DNA of 64,000 bases from assembly GCA_020091685.1 (NCBI GenBank), contig CM034598.1:18643362-18707361 (forward strand), read 5' to 3'. The notes beneath the pieces are model-generated. The model was not told where the DNA came from. It saw only the letters and a list, made by a program, of their open reading frames with translations, and ran no database searches. The DNA is from Lutjanus erythropterus (lineage: Eukaryota; Chordata; Actinopteri; Lutjaniformes; Lutjanidae). This document shows positions 24,280 to 36,636 of the stretch, piece by piece. The position numbers were made by a program, and so were the translations under genes. Each line of letters opens with the position of its first letter. The first letter of the stretch is position 1.

Positions 24280-24432
24280 TGCATGAAGTTGGCAGTGTGG
24301 GAGCATTTCGGGCACACCAAGAATGACCAGAGAGTTATTCAAGACCATGGATCAAGCATCTGCAAAACCTGCCAGAAAAATGTTGCGGCTAAAGGGTCTA
24401 ACACATCAAACTTGATGCAGCATCTACGTTAA
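24280..24432 (+). pseudogene. BED-type zinc-finger fragment of a hAT-like transposase
   Basis: The last 50 codons of the frame ending at 24432 read like a BED finger: an aromatic start (AVWEHFGH), then SSICKTC with the first metal-binding pair (C-x2-C), then AAKGSNTSNLMQHLR supplying a histidine after the NTSNL.QHL signature shared by hAT transposases and ZBED proteins. A stop codon follows HLR directly, where the second histidine of the finger would be expected, so the finger is broken. No DDE catalytic domain, dimerisation region or hAT terminal repeats are visible around it. The 50 codons upstream (24130-24279) do not resemble the family. I take it as a decayed hAT insertion. A BED exon of a domesticated gene is possible but less likely given the stop. 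Confidence 0.65.
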
Positions 24433-27400
24433 ATTACGTCAGTGGCAAGTTACTTAATGAAACATTGAGTTGGTTGGGATTAAATACAAATGGGTCACTT
24501 ATAAATCAATGGCGTAGTGCTGAGAGTTGGGCTTTCAGTGCAACTTAAACATATAGCAGCAAAACGGCATGTAGTCTATGGAAGACAAAAGTAAACCTCT
24601 CCAGAGTTTCAGTCAGTGACCACGTAACATTGCATCCTGTTGCTTCCTCCTGTCTGTGCTGAGTAAACACTAGGCATGACAGGTTAATTCTTTCACTTGA
24701 TTCTCTGGTTTGCAAAGTGTGATCAGATGTTGAGTAAACAGACCTCTGGCAATCTGTATCTTTTGAAAATTTGTTCTGTCTTAATAATGTGAAGTTTTAG
24801 TGGACAAGGTCACCAAGGTTCACCTTTTGGAAGTGTTATTTATGGCTCAGATATTTGCAAAGAGACTGCGCTGTATTGTGATGTTCCGTGACCGCCAGCT
24901 GGAAGATCTCATCACATCAAGTCTGAGAAGAGAGATGCTTTCCTCGCTGGACAGAGTTATCATTCCCAAAGGTAGACGGTATATTTATAGGGTCATATGT
25001 TTTTTTCTGCTAGTATAAATCTCAGCTCCCAGGATCCTTCGCAGTGTGTGGATGTCAAGTGCATCCTCACAGAGGCGTCGATAACTGGCAATGGATAATG
25101 AAGATCTGCTGCTCTGAGTAATCATAAGCCCAGAGTGATTTGCGGCCGTTCAAACAAACTGTGGAAAATATCACTCCTGCATTCCAGTTCAAAAGGTTTA
25201 AAGAAACGTGGCTACACAACATGGAAAGCAAAAAAGTTTGGTTCAGGCATCGTGATAATCTCAGAATCTTTTCGGAGGACTTGCCAAAAGGGAAAAAGTA
25301 CATGAGTCAAAATAAACTTTGTGTGGAAGTTTGTAAATAAGTCCCAAAATAAGGCCGAACAGATAGCTCTCTTGACATTGACCATGGCCAAACCTCTGTG
25401 AGGAGAGGGATATTTTCATCCTGAGAATTGTTGTGGACCATGAGCTCCACGGACAGCGAGGAGGACAAGGGACTTAGGAGTATTTCTGTAGATGACTGAA
25501 AAATAGATCTGGATGCATTTAAAACCACTGATGAATTACCCGCATTTGCTGAATTCCACATTGTAAGACATGCAGCACAGTTTCCAAACTCAGCTCCCAC
25601 TGGAAACTCATTTCAGGTTGCCAGTGATTAAACGCAGATATGAAACCCACTTCTGTTCATTGTCATTCATCACGTTGGTGATTTATGCCTCATCTGAGGA
25701 GTGAAGAGGTGAGGAAAAGTGCTTGGGCTGTGATGAAGTTATTCTTTATCCCCAATTTCAGGAGTAGTTCAGGCATTAATATCTGCTCATAAAAATCAAT
25801 GCTTTCTCCCTGTGAGGACATCAGCAGCAGTGTAACCCAATAAAAACAAATCTCAGCTCGGCTTTTTGGATGTCGTGAAGTTTTGTGAGTGCAGCCACTT
25901 GGAGCACATAAATATTTAGCAAAAGCTCAGATTCTTCCATGTTGGGAGCACATGACTGCAGTTAGTGCTGGGAGAGATATTATGTGACAAATGTATGTTT
26001 TATTTATCTAAGACTGAATGCAAGCCACTACTGCGTGTGTGGTGTGTGCATGTACACAGTGCGTGTGCGTATTACTAGTCATTGAGACTTACTGAGCCTG
26101 TTCAGACCTGGTATGAACGTAACATACGTCTTGGGTGATCCGATCACAAGTAGACAGCTCAACCACTTCCTCATTCTACATGCAAATAAACGTGTAGGCT
26201 TCATCATTTCTGTTTTGAAGGACCAAATGTGTTGTCTTTAACCTGAATATGATGAATTTACTGTTTATCAGACAACAAATGCGACAACAGTTAGGCCAGA
26301 AAAACAATAGATGTTGCTGAAGTCTTTCACACAGCCCAAAAACACAAGGTCATCCACTGATTGGAGTGAAACTGGATCATATTCTATGGAGAAAATATTT
26401 TCTTGTCTGCTCTCTGCTGTCTCAACTGTGATTCCTGATGGACAGATAGCTTTGCTTGTTGCTAAAGTACGTGCTAACTGCTGCTAACTGTGGCTGCTGT
26501 TAGCTAGTTATCTCTGTCAGGTGCAGCAGTCACCTTACATTGAATTCATTACTATTGGGGTCGGGTTCTGTTCACATTTGAACTGACACAGTACGAGTAT
26601 TTCAGTTTCAGTTTCAGTTTATTTAGAACATTTTGTTATTTATTTAGAACATTTTACACATCACATGAAATACATCCCTCCCCAACTGTCTCTCCCCTTC
26701 ATATAACTGGTAGTGGCCACAGTGAAAGGTCCGTGGATGAGTCCATGCAGTCACAGCAAAAGGACAGATACGTGGATGTTTGCGCAGAGCCCGCAAATAC
26801 ACCCTCTGATCCAAAATTTATATCACACGGGCCCAAGCAGACCTTCACACATTCACAGGTGCGGAAAGCATAACACCATCTTAACACAGCAAGAACTTGT
26901 CATTCTGACTCTTCAGTTTTTGTAGTTTTTGTGTGGCTTTAGTGAATGAACAGTAAAGTAGTTTGTTATGCTTTTCAGTGTCTACCTCAGTCGGCTACTC
27001 TGTATATTCTGTGGTTACAAATTTAGCATGAAAATGAATTTGTTTCATGTGAATTTCTTAAACAATCCCACCTTTTCACACCAGATTCAAATTAATTTTC
27101 ATAAGACTGATCTACTCAGAGAGCTCTGTGTTCAGTTCTTACAAGTGTCTTATATTAGAAACACTGATTGACAGAGTGTCTAATATACCTTAAATAGTTC
27201 ATTTTAGTTTTTGATGCAGAAAAAACAATTAATGTAATTTGTTCGCCACCAACTAATGAGGAGTGTAACAGATCACTGATACATTTTCATTTTCTTTTTC
27301 CCCCTCCCTCTTTGTTATGCTGTTCTCTCTTTGCAGCTCACACCACACCTTCCTCTCTGTTCTGTTCTCTGTTTCCACGATTTGGCAGATGTGTGCTTAT

Positions 27401-28120
27401 GAAGCTATTTTCATAATTAGAGAGAAAAGGTGCCGTTCAATTTGAGCTCAGGTAATGGATCAATGGCTTGGATGATAGTGATGAGAAACAGCTAATTTCA
27501 AGGAACATTGGTTTTTGGAGAGCTGGCAGTGTGAGCTTGAATAACTGGAAATTCATTTTCATTAACAGCGTGTTAGTGATGGATTTTTGAGCGAAAAGGG
27601 ATTAATCACATATTGCTTCCGTTAAACTTTGTGCGGAAAAGTCTTGAGATATTATAATCACATTAACTGGTGAGACTGTCCAATTGATTAATGCCACATG
27701 AAATAAAATTGGCCTTGTCTCAATTTGATCCACCACCAGACAAGGACAAATATATTTAATTCACTAAAGAAGCAGATAATTGTGGCTTAGTGAGACGTCA
27801 GACAGAAGAATGACCAACCCGGACGGAAGCAAGTTTCAAATTTCAATCACTAAAATTTGACATGGCAGGGTAGAGCAGCAAAAATAAATAAATAAATAAA
27901 TAAAAGTAAACTGTGACCCTTGAAATACATCAAACATAACTGGACTGAACATCAAAAACAAAAAGATTACATCAAGAGCATAAACTCTTAAATGAATAAG
28001 TCAAAACAAATTAAAGAGCACAGAGAGCAAGAATGTAAATCCCTACCAGCTCAGAGGTCAATCTCGATCTGACCTCAGACCAGCCAATTCCTTCTGGATG
28101 CAAGAAGAAATCCCTGCTTG
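24433..28120. other. Intergenic, no gene seen; short local duplications
   Basis: Nothing coding is supported. At 26600-26655 there is a small tandem array (three 'tttcag' units) followed by a direct duplication of 'tttatttagaacatttt'. A tetranucleotide (aaat)n tract lies at 27881-27904. Confidence 0.45.
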
Positions 28121-28129
28121 GATAATTCT

Positions 28130-28270
28130 TCACAATGATAGCAAGCATATTTGATTGTTTCACAGTTATGTCTACTTTTTGAAGGCATAATATGCAACAT
28201 TTTCCACACAAAACAATATATAGACTCATAAATATAGTCCCTCTGAATCATCACTTATGACCCTCTGGAA
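28130..28270. repeat. Interspersed repeat fragment, shared with 49460-49560
   Basis: 'caatatatagactcataaatatagtccctctgaatcatcacttatgaccctctggaa' here matches 'caatgtatagactcataaaataaaccctctcaatcatcacttatgaccccctggaa' at 49498-49552, in the same orientation. Confidence 0.6.
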
Positions 28271-28454
28271 AATATGTGCCCTCTGACTTTTATTTCCTTA
28301 TTTTCTCATTATTTTGCTTGGAACACTTTACCAACCCAAAACATTGATATTAGACATCCTAGGAATGAAACTCAACAATCAACAGTCCTTCTGGGGCATT
28401 TTCAAACAGTTCCTTTAATAATTTCTTTACGACCAATATTTCTGTTAGTTGTTA

Positions 28455-28870
28455 GGTGATGACCCCTAGTGGGCATAGTAAGTATGACAGGAGAGATGAC
28501 AGAAGTATGAAGTGCGAGAAAGTTCATATATGGAAAAGTTGGGGTAGATAGATTGCTCAAACAAACATGACTTTCACCCACGAGACCTGGGTTTGTTGTG
28601 AAGCAAAAATTAAACATGGATTTATTCAAAGTTCGACGTTACTTAAGTTTCATGTGACTTCCATCATGTCACACCCGTGACATAAGTGATGTCTCTTCTG
28701 TCACGTGTCTCATGTAATGTAATTAATTTACCCTCAAACACAATCTTTTTCTAAACCTAGTTTTTATGGCTAAACTTAACGAAACTGCAACTGTTTTACA
28801 ACATTAAACACATGTAATGTCACGTATCTTATTTCATGTGAAACATATTGTAATTAATGTCTGGTAAACC
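28455..28870 (-). repeat. Interspersed repeat, minus-orientation copy (partner at 22836-23220)
   Basis: This runs from 'cccctagtgggcatagtaagtatgacagg' at 28468 through 'ttgctcaaacaaacatgactttcac' and 'gtcacgtgtctcatgtaatgtaattaatttacc' to 'gaaactgcaactgttttaca' at 28783. It is the inverted counterpart of the copy 5.6 kb to the left. Similarity is clear but broken by small indels. Confidence 0.65.
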
Positions 28871-29692
28871 TTTTTCTGCCAGTACTGGTTACCAGCACTG
28901 GTAATATATGTTGTTTTTACTGGGAACTGGCCTAATCCCTGTCTCTAAAGCAGTAGTCCCCACTGTGGTCCCATTTTCCCCTGTCACCTGACCTCAACGC
29001 CCACCTGCACATTTGTTTTCAATTCTCTTTCACAGTAAATTTTGCTTTGCCTGTTTCACTAAGCTCTTACAGATAGTGGCCTATCCCTCTCTGAATTTGG
29101 TCAAAGTACAATATTACAGAGAACAATAGGCTTTTTTTCATGAAAAACAAACCGAAATGTCACAGTAAGAAAAGTGCAGGTGTACATAATAAAATTAATG
29201 ACGGCTGAATTCCATTTAAGCGCTTCACTTTTCAGGGTTCTCATATTGTGCATGCTGACTCGCGGTAACTGTCACTGTCACATTTACTGGAGACAAAGAC
29301 AAAGGCACCATTAATGTGTGCTTCAAAAGTCAAAAAGTCTGCTGTGAAAAAGGGCTTCAATAACACCAACTTCATTTGAATGGGCTCATTTGAATGTTTG
29401 TGTAGACAATAGAGACCACCTGCTCACAAGGACCACCACTGACTATTACTGTTATTCAAGACCATAAATAACTCACAAACACAGATGGGTGGCAAATTAT
29501 AGGAAAACAATGATGGAAGAATCAGAATGGGGGTTTATGCCTCTATGCAGGACACAACGGGTCGATGTATACTTTAATGACTGTGACAACAGCAGTTAAT
29601 AATTGAACACATATGTGAGTCTGACAGTCATCATCAAATGAGAGAAGATCTTTTGGAAGAATGGTGTTCATTGTACAGGAGAGTAGAGAGAC
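28871..29692. other. Intergenic, no feature seen
   Basis: Only a small 10-bp inverted repeat (ccagtactgg ... ccagcactgg, about 28880-28902) stands out. Confidence 0.4.
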
Positions 29693-30168
29693 TTAAGGCT
29701 CATTTATGCCTCCTTTAAGTTGTAAAATAGATATGTTTCAGTGAAACTGCCACTGTCCTCATACCTCCACATGTCCTTTACATTGGCATGGATGTTAAGC
29801 AATACATCCACTAGAGGGCGCCACTCAGGGTCAAACGTTACCTCAAAGAAAAAGAAAAGTCAAAACTTTCTGACAACAGTGAACATGCCAAGCTGATGGA
29901 AGTTGTAATAATGTACCTTTTGAGAATGAGGCAAAAGCAGAGGCAGCATTGTAGATGGCGGTGATCTGCGCAGTCATTAAATCCATTGTGACACGTGGGC
30001 GGAGAACTCTTTTCACTAACTAACTGACGAATGTCGGACTACTGCTGGTACTGCTCTGTTTATTATCGTAAACTTTCAGAAAACATGCAGAAATCCAGAT
30101 GATATAAACGCAGGACATGGACAGAGGGCTGTATCCATATTTTAATGTTTAGCATGAATGAGCCTTTA
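29693..30168. mobile_element. MITE with TTA target duplication (PIF/Harbinger-like)
   Basis: The element proper is 29696-30165. The left end AGGCTCATTTATGC and the right end GCATGAATGAGCCT are inverted repeats with one mismatch. Each is flanked by TTA (29693-29695 and 30166-30168). A 3-bp TWA-type duplication with short G/C-starting inverted ends is characteristic of PIF/Harbinger elements. The 470-bp body has no transposase and contains 'cactagagggcgccac' near 29810. Confidence 0.75.
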
Positions 30169-32109
30169 GAGTGTGTAAAAAAGCATGTTAGCAGTGTTTC
30201 CACTGACACATATTTTACTGACAGTTGAAATATCAATATATCAATATTAGAAAAACCCCTCCAACTTCAACTTTGCAAAAACGTTTTTACTCTGGCTTAA
30301 GGTGGATTTTGCCTTCTTTGAAAAAGAGTTCCTGTGCTTTTCAGTAAATGGAAAGACCTTCTCTGAATAGCTGACGTACAAAAACATTTAATGTACATGA
30401 CTTCTCAATTGTTTTCACTCCAAGAGAAGAAGGAGGAGAGGAACCTATTTCCACTGTCATGATTATGTCTGACATGAAAGATTTACAACTTGCAAAACTG
30501 AAATAAATTCTTGAAGATGTTTCCATTTTTTCTCATAGATGGCCAAGGCGACTAGTTTTGGAGTTTATTGGTGGCTCACTAAAAACTGGTTTGTTTCCAG
30601 TTTGTGATCTTTACTTCTACTCTGTTTATTACAGCCATGTGTAACATAGCCAACAGTATATCACCATCTTCTGAGGAAATGTTCTTGTGTAGCCTTGTTT
30701 GTTTGCTCCAAACTGGTTGATGGAAATGTGTCTAATTTCCTTCCTTCTTTTTTTCTTTTCTTCTCTGGAACATTTCAAAAAGCTTGCTCCAAATTTGCCT
30801 GACAATTTTATTGAAACGCAGCTAGAGGAGCCATTCTGGCTGCTTGTAATGGACCAACACTGTACTATATGATACTTTATGTTGTTTTTTATTGTAATTT
30901 CTCACCCATCTGTACTGTATATGAACTGGGTCTGGATTACACACAGTAAACCCTGTAATGGCTTCCATATTGCTTAATATCATTATGAGTATTTTGAATC
31001 ATTTCTAACCCAAAGGTCTTGCAAATGTATTTAAAACATAAATATAAGTTAAAAAGGAATGTATGATTGTCTGTACTTAATATGTCACTTTGAGATTTGC
31101 CTTTCTCATATTGGTCAAAATTAATCAGAAGGAGGGACCGTAATTACTGCCTTCAAAATCTACCAGGATCTCTTCTTGTAGACCAAAGTGTTGTAATAGT
31201 TCTAATTTCAGTGTCAGTGTGAGCCAGCAGTAATTGCTTCCAGACCACAGCCACTGTGGTTGACTGAACTCAGACCCACAGCAGCTGCTGCACTGCGGCT
31301 CGTTGTTTGGGTTTTTCCTCCCCTGTAACCGTTGGCCGACTTGATCATAATCTCAGCCGCGTCTTTTGGTCTCGACCCTTCAGAGGACGTGCTTATCTCG
31401 CCACCCTCAGCTTTCAACAGCTTTAAGACGATCGTGAACACCGTCCTGTAGGTTTTGGGCTGTTTTATCCGATGCTGTCCACAATAAGAACTACATTTTA
31501 CAGATACACTTTACAGCACCCTTTAAACTTCTCTCGCTGCTGCTGAGATAGTAAAAAACACAACCCCGGGGGATATATCAGCTGGGCTTCCCTCAGGACC
31601 AAAAGATACTGAGAGAGCATCCGGCCACAAACTGCGGAAATTCTTAAGCTTGTTAAGAATCTGTGTTCATGTTATGAAGCTTTTTTTTTTTTTTTAACAA
31701 CTTGACAAAGCTGAGATGACTGATGTTTCATTTTGTGCAGAAATGCATCCTTGCATCCGAAACTGCAGAGAACAAGCTCTATCTTCCTCTGTCTGCTACA
31801 TGCACAGTTTCACATCACAGAGGAATAGTCAAGCTAGAAAAGATGCTCCTTGACTTTGACTGATCTCTGTGGACTCAGTCTGTTCATGTAGAAATGTTGC
31901 TTTAGAGCGGGAAGATTACACTCTGTTAGTCTGTGGATAACACTGTGACCTCAGATGCTCTCTGATTCACTACAGTGTTTTCTCAGCATGGTGCTCGTGG
32001 AGATAAGCTCTCTACAGCACGAGCCCGTTCAACCCTTAACCCACAAGTGTTATTTTTTTATAGCAAAGTCACTCAGGAGCAATTTCTTCCTCACAACTAC
32101 ACACGCGGA
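30169..32109. other. Intergenic, no gene supported
   Basis: A GC-richer patch at 31214-31445 holds a 75-codon minus-strand frame discussed in the findings. A poly-T tract lies at 31681-31695. Nothing else is supported. Confidence 0.4.
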
Positions 32110-32156
32110 TTAAACTTCAAAAGGGCCTCGGGGTAAACCGAGGCCCTAAAGTTTAA
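32110..32156. repeat. Compact near-perfect hairpin
   Basis: The inner stem AGGGCCTCGG (32122-32131) pairs perfectly with CCGAGGCCCT (32138-32147) around a 6-nt loop (ggtaaa). An outer stem TTAAACTT (32110-32117) pairs with AAGTTTAA (32149-32156), with a small asymmetric internal loop. There is no T-run after it and no neighbouring gene in register. It is too small for a typical pre-miRNA. Confidence 0.85.
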
Positions 32157-32819
32157 TTTCACCTGCAGAGAGTGTGTATACTCAGAGGCACTGACATTAC
32201 ATCATTTGGAAATGTGTTTACATGCTCAACAGTGGTCCCTGGCCTTGGGGCATTGGACCGCTCGCCCTGAGGGTAATCCGAGCATGTACACGGACAGTCT
32301 GGTATGCACAAGGCCATATAAACAGCTTCTGTTCTCATTTGTGGCTTCCTGTCTCCCCATATCTTCCTTGTGAGTCCCAACAAGAGGCTGCTGTGACCAG
32401 CTTCCCATGTGAAAACTGACTGGGCTTGCCAAAAAGGCCCTGGCTCTACTCCACAATGATACCCACACCCCCCATGTGCTGCCCCAAAGGGGTGGTATCA
32501 TTTCATAATAAGGCACCCTAAATAAAAGTTTTATAAGACGTGATTGATGGCCTTCTTAATGTTTATAAATAATTTGCTCATGCTTTATGCAACAGGGGTT
32601 ACTCTTCTCTTGACTCTTTATCTATACACAGTTTATAATACCCCAGTTATATCGCTGATTGTGGTGACAGCCAAAAGTCTCTGTGTCGTGTTATCATGAT
32701 GGTTGTGGACTAACGGCTGACAGTTTACTCTAGTTGACTCCAACGAAGAGGCACAGACAGCTGCGATGTGGATTCAGTGACAAGTTGTTTATTGCTCACA
32801 AGCATTTCAAGATCTGGGG
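32157..32819. other. Intergenic, no gene supported
   Basis: Overlapping open frames occur on both strands (32222-32419 and 32226-32516) in a moderately GC-rich patch. Neither resembles a known family. Confidence 0.4.
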
Positions 32820-33110
32820 GACAGACTGTAAAGCATCATACAGGAATTTCTCCTAAGACACTTCTTTTTTTATAGTTTGAAGAAAACAAATATATAGAAA
32901 ACTTACTGTGTGTCTCAATACACTCTAAAATAAATCATGGTAGTTTATTTTCATAATAATGAAATCACTGTTTTCTCAAGTACAACTGGATCAGTATGAA
33001 GTTTATTTGACTAGAAAAGTTTATTTGTTTTGAATCATTACAAAATGACCTCAACTTATCTTTTCAAATTCATTGAACTAAGAAATTTGAAGGCAGCCTG
33101 TTTTAAGTAA
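32820..33110. repeat. Diverged interspersed repeat (second copy of 3625-4004 family)
   Basis: It shares ordered blocks with 3625-4004 (for example 'tagtttgaagaaaac', 'gaatcattacaaaatgacctcaac', 'cttttcaaattcattgaac', 'tttgaaggcag'). Confidence 0.5.
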
Positions 33111-35990
33111 AAACAAATACCTCATATTTACACCAGAGCCCAGACTCAGTAAAACTATTCAGTATGAAAGAAAGTTATAATCAAAGGAAACTTACAATAC
33201 TAATGAATTATTGCTCAGTAACCGTTATCTGACAAGTTATAGGGCTAACGGTCTAACCTTGATGAGACCCATACAAGTGGATCAATACACAGATAATCAT
33301 TCTGGGGATCAATATAGCTATTGCCTCTCTCATGTGGGCTATACATTAAAGTTTAAAGGTCTTCATTTCAGTCACACACTCGCCTCGGGGATACAAGCAC
33401 CCAGGTGAGCTTGTTTCCACGGCGATGGGCTTTACAGCTGCATAGTACCTTGGATATTGTGTAACCTAGCATTAAATCTGAAATAAAAAAAAATAACAGA
33501 ATAAGAATATGAAGCTAACACAAATATGTACACCAATCTATCAGATAATGGTTGAATTAATTGTATATTACAAGATTTAGCTATTAGACATAGTAACCAT
33601 TTGAAGCTCAAATCTAGCAATTACAATAATACATTATTGAAGAGGCATATTTACTTATTTACGTTTACATGTCAGTTATAATGGAATATCGGCAATAACT
33701 TTTGGGTTGTCAGGCATTTATTTACTCTCTAATCAACCACTGTTAAACCCCACCCTGTGATAAGAGTGTTATTTGCATGTATAGAGATCTGAGGGTGGTA
33801 TCTTCTTGTTAGCCTTTCCAAAACCAAAAGCAAAGAACAAAAGTGTGAGGAATTCATTAAATGATGTGTTTATCAGCTCTAATCTGCAAACATTAGCATG
33901 TCCAGCTAACTGGCCTACTAGCGTTACCTAGTGACCAATTGTTATCTCTAAGGCCCAACAGCACATAATTAAGTAGGTTACATTAGTTTGATACTTGAAA
34001 AATCCTCGCTCATCCACTATGTTGTATTTCCCCACTGTGTTTTCATTTGCTAAACACAGTGGTTAATCCTCATCCTGAAAGCCTGTTATCCCGTACAGTT
34101 AAACTTGAAGACATGATGTTCGAAAATATGAACAAATATGTAAGCTATGCAGCCAAATAGGGCTATATTGGAACAGAATAATAGTCCGATTTTAGGTCTA
34201 TATTTTTCTTATCGTAGGCCCTACTTTGTTTCCATTTACTCTACATGCACCATCAACTGGTGAGGACTTTTTGCCTGCCCCCTTTTCAAGATTCTCATTT
34301 TAAATTGAGTTGTCTAGACACATTAAAAAGACAGCTGGTTGGGTTTTCAAACAACTCAACTGTAATTAACTAGCGAAATATGGGTAACAACATCTGCCAG
34401 CATTAGTGGTAAATCTAAATATGTAAACTATATGGTGTATGATTTATGGAATCTAAAATTTATGGTCAAACTGTTCATTGGAGGATCTATTTGATGAATT
34501 AAATAGAAAATAAAAAAACAAGGCATCATGCCAAAGAAAACACAAGCCAGAGAGATTTTTTGAAACCTGGCAACCAAAGAGTTCTTCTTATTAATTGTCT
34601 TATAACACATCTATAGAGAATTAAGCCACTTCGTGTTCGTCGCAACAAAGGAGGCAGAACAACAGAACTTTTAATTTCTTCTTTGGTGAAGTTTTGTGGT
34701 CCAAAGTGAACTAGGGCATTCAGAGTTGACCATCACTGACTCCCAACTGGAATTACCCTTTAAGCACCGGCACTAGCTGCATGAAATCAGGACAAAGTAC
34801 AGCAGGAGGCTTTTATGTTTTCCTCCGCTCATTTAGTCCAACAATGTAAGGTCACAGAAGGTCCTGGACGTACATAAGCAGTGATTAATGTGGGCCATAA
34901 CACCACACCAACATGCAGGCCTGAGTAAACAGCCTGCCTATAGAGGCACTGACCCTTTCTTGCAGAAGTCAGAATTGTTTTATATAACCTACAGTATACC
35001 ATTAAATGTTTTGTCCACCTTTGGTTTACAAGATAACTGTTATAACCACGTTACTGTTTAACTATTGGAGATTAGACTGAATCTAGTTTGTAATGCTCAG
35101 CAAAGCCTCAGAGAAATTGGCTGCCATGGTTCAGAAAAGAGCTACAGGAAATGTAAAACATAATTTAATGATAATTGCTTTGATTCAAAACAAAAGTCTG
35201 GCTAAACCGTATAGGTTTTTCCTGTTTAATGTGAGTGGTATTATAATAACACTTAAGCAACTACTTTAAATCAATTATATCTCAAATAAATTCTCACAGT
35301 TTATTGCCCAGATGAGAAAACAAGGGCCTCCATAAAGCTGACTTGGAATTCATATTAGGCCCTGCTCTCCCATAAAGCTACGACTCTCAAATAGTAACGC
35401 ATATTCTGACAGGTTTGTGTTATTCCACTTGAATTTGAACTCTGACCTCTTGAGAGTCTCAGAGGAAGTGCTTCTCATCACTGTTGCATAAATCTTGTGT
35501 AAACAGGCTTCAGTCTCATCAAGATGTGAAAATATAATCAATATAATCAAATATATTGTAGTGACGTCACGGTGAGACTGTGAGTTTTAAAACACTGCAG
35601 AAACTGAATCTGCAGCTTGATATGAACATTTTTTCTACGGCATAATCACATTGTTTGAAGTGTAACAACAGCCCACTATGTCTCTGTTCTTTTGTAAGTG
35701 AGTTTTGTGTACAAATTCAACAAAACTCTCCTTATAGTGATGCATTTAACTATATAGTTGGTGCAGTATATGGCTCCACTGTTGATGATGCTATCTATCT
35801 TAACACGTCTGTTTAAAACATGGTGCAGCTATGCAAACAAAATGCAGTATAGCTCAATTTACATACCATCCTTAGAGAGAGTAATAAGTCATCTGCTACC
35901 TTGGTTGTGACTTGCTGAATATTTCATCTTCAGTGGTTTGTAGCCATGCTGATACTTAGGTTTTATAGTTGGTTTTAACTGCTTGGGTTT
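33111..35990. other. Intergenic, no feature seen
   Basis: AT-rich, with no supported coding, RNA or structured repeat. Confidence 0.45.
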
Positions 35991-36636
35991 TAAAGGGATA
36001 GTTTAGGATTTCTTTAAGTGGGGTTGTATGAGGGACTTATCCATTGTCAGGGTGTTACATACAGCAAAAGACAGATGCCCCCAATTTGGAAGCAGCAGGT
36101 TTGCAGGAAGCTAAGCAATGAACTGCTGTGGACACGGTCAGCACCAAAATGTGTTTTAGCCACCTAAAAAAGCTCAGCTAACATAAATAATGCAAACACC
36201 GCAGTTTCAGAATATTTTCACTGCTTTACCTTACCATCGCTCTCTCCAGACAAACCAAACTCCTTAAACAAAATCAGTAATTTTACTTCACTGAGCACTG
36301 GAGTTGCTGGTTTACCACTGCCTCAGTCTGTCTGTTTGTTTGTGTCATTGTGTGACTTTAGTGTTTTAAATGGTGAGTTCACCAAAGTCACACAGTAACA
36401 CAAACTAGCTAACAGATCGACACAGCGGCAGACCAGCAACATGTTCTGCGAGGTAAAATTAGTGATTTTGCAAAAGGAGTTTGGTTGAGTGACAGAGAGT
36501 GATATTTGACTCATATAACAGCAGTTTGATGTCTGATGGCAAGGTAAGGTGGTAAAAATATTCTAAATATAGCTTACATGTAGCATACACTTAAACTGAT
36601 ATAGACTTTTTTTTTAAATCCTGTTATCTGTCCCTC
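35991..36636. mobile_element. Palindromic MITE (taaagggata-type ends)
   Basis: The left end taaagggatagtttaggatt pairs imperfectly with the right end 'aaatcctgttatctgtccct' (36616-36635). Inner symmetry is strong: 'ccaaactccttaaacaaaatcagtaattttac' (about 36256-36287) is mirrored by 'gtaaaattagtgattttgcaaaaggagtttgg' (about 36452-36483), and 'gctggtttaccactg' and 'actttagtgttttaaatggtgagttcaccaaagt' lie near the centre. No transposase. A truncated relative lies at 44213-44340. Confidence 0.75.
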
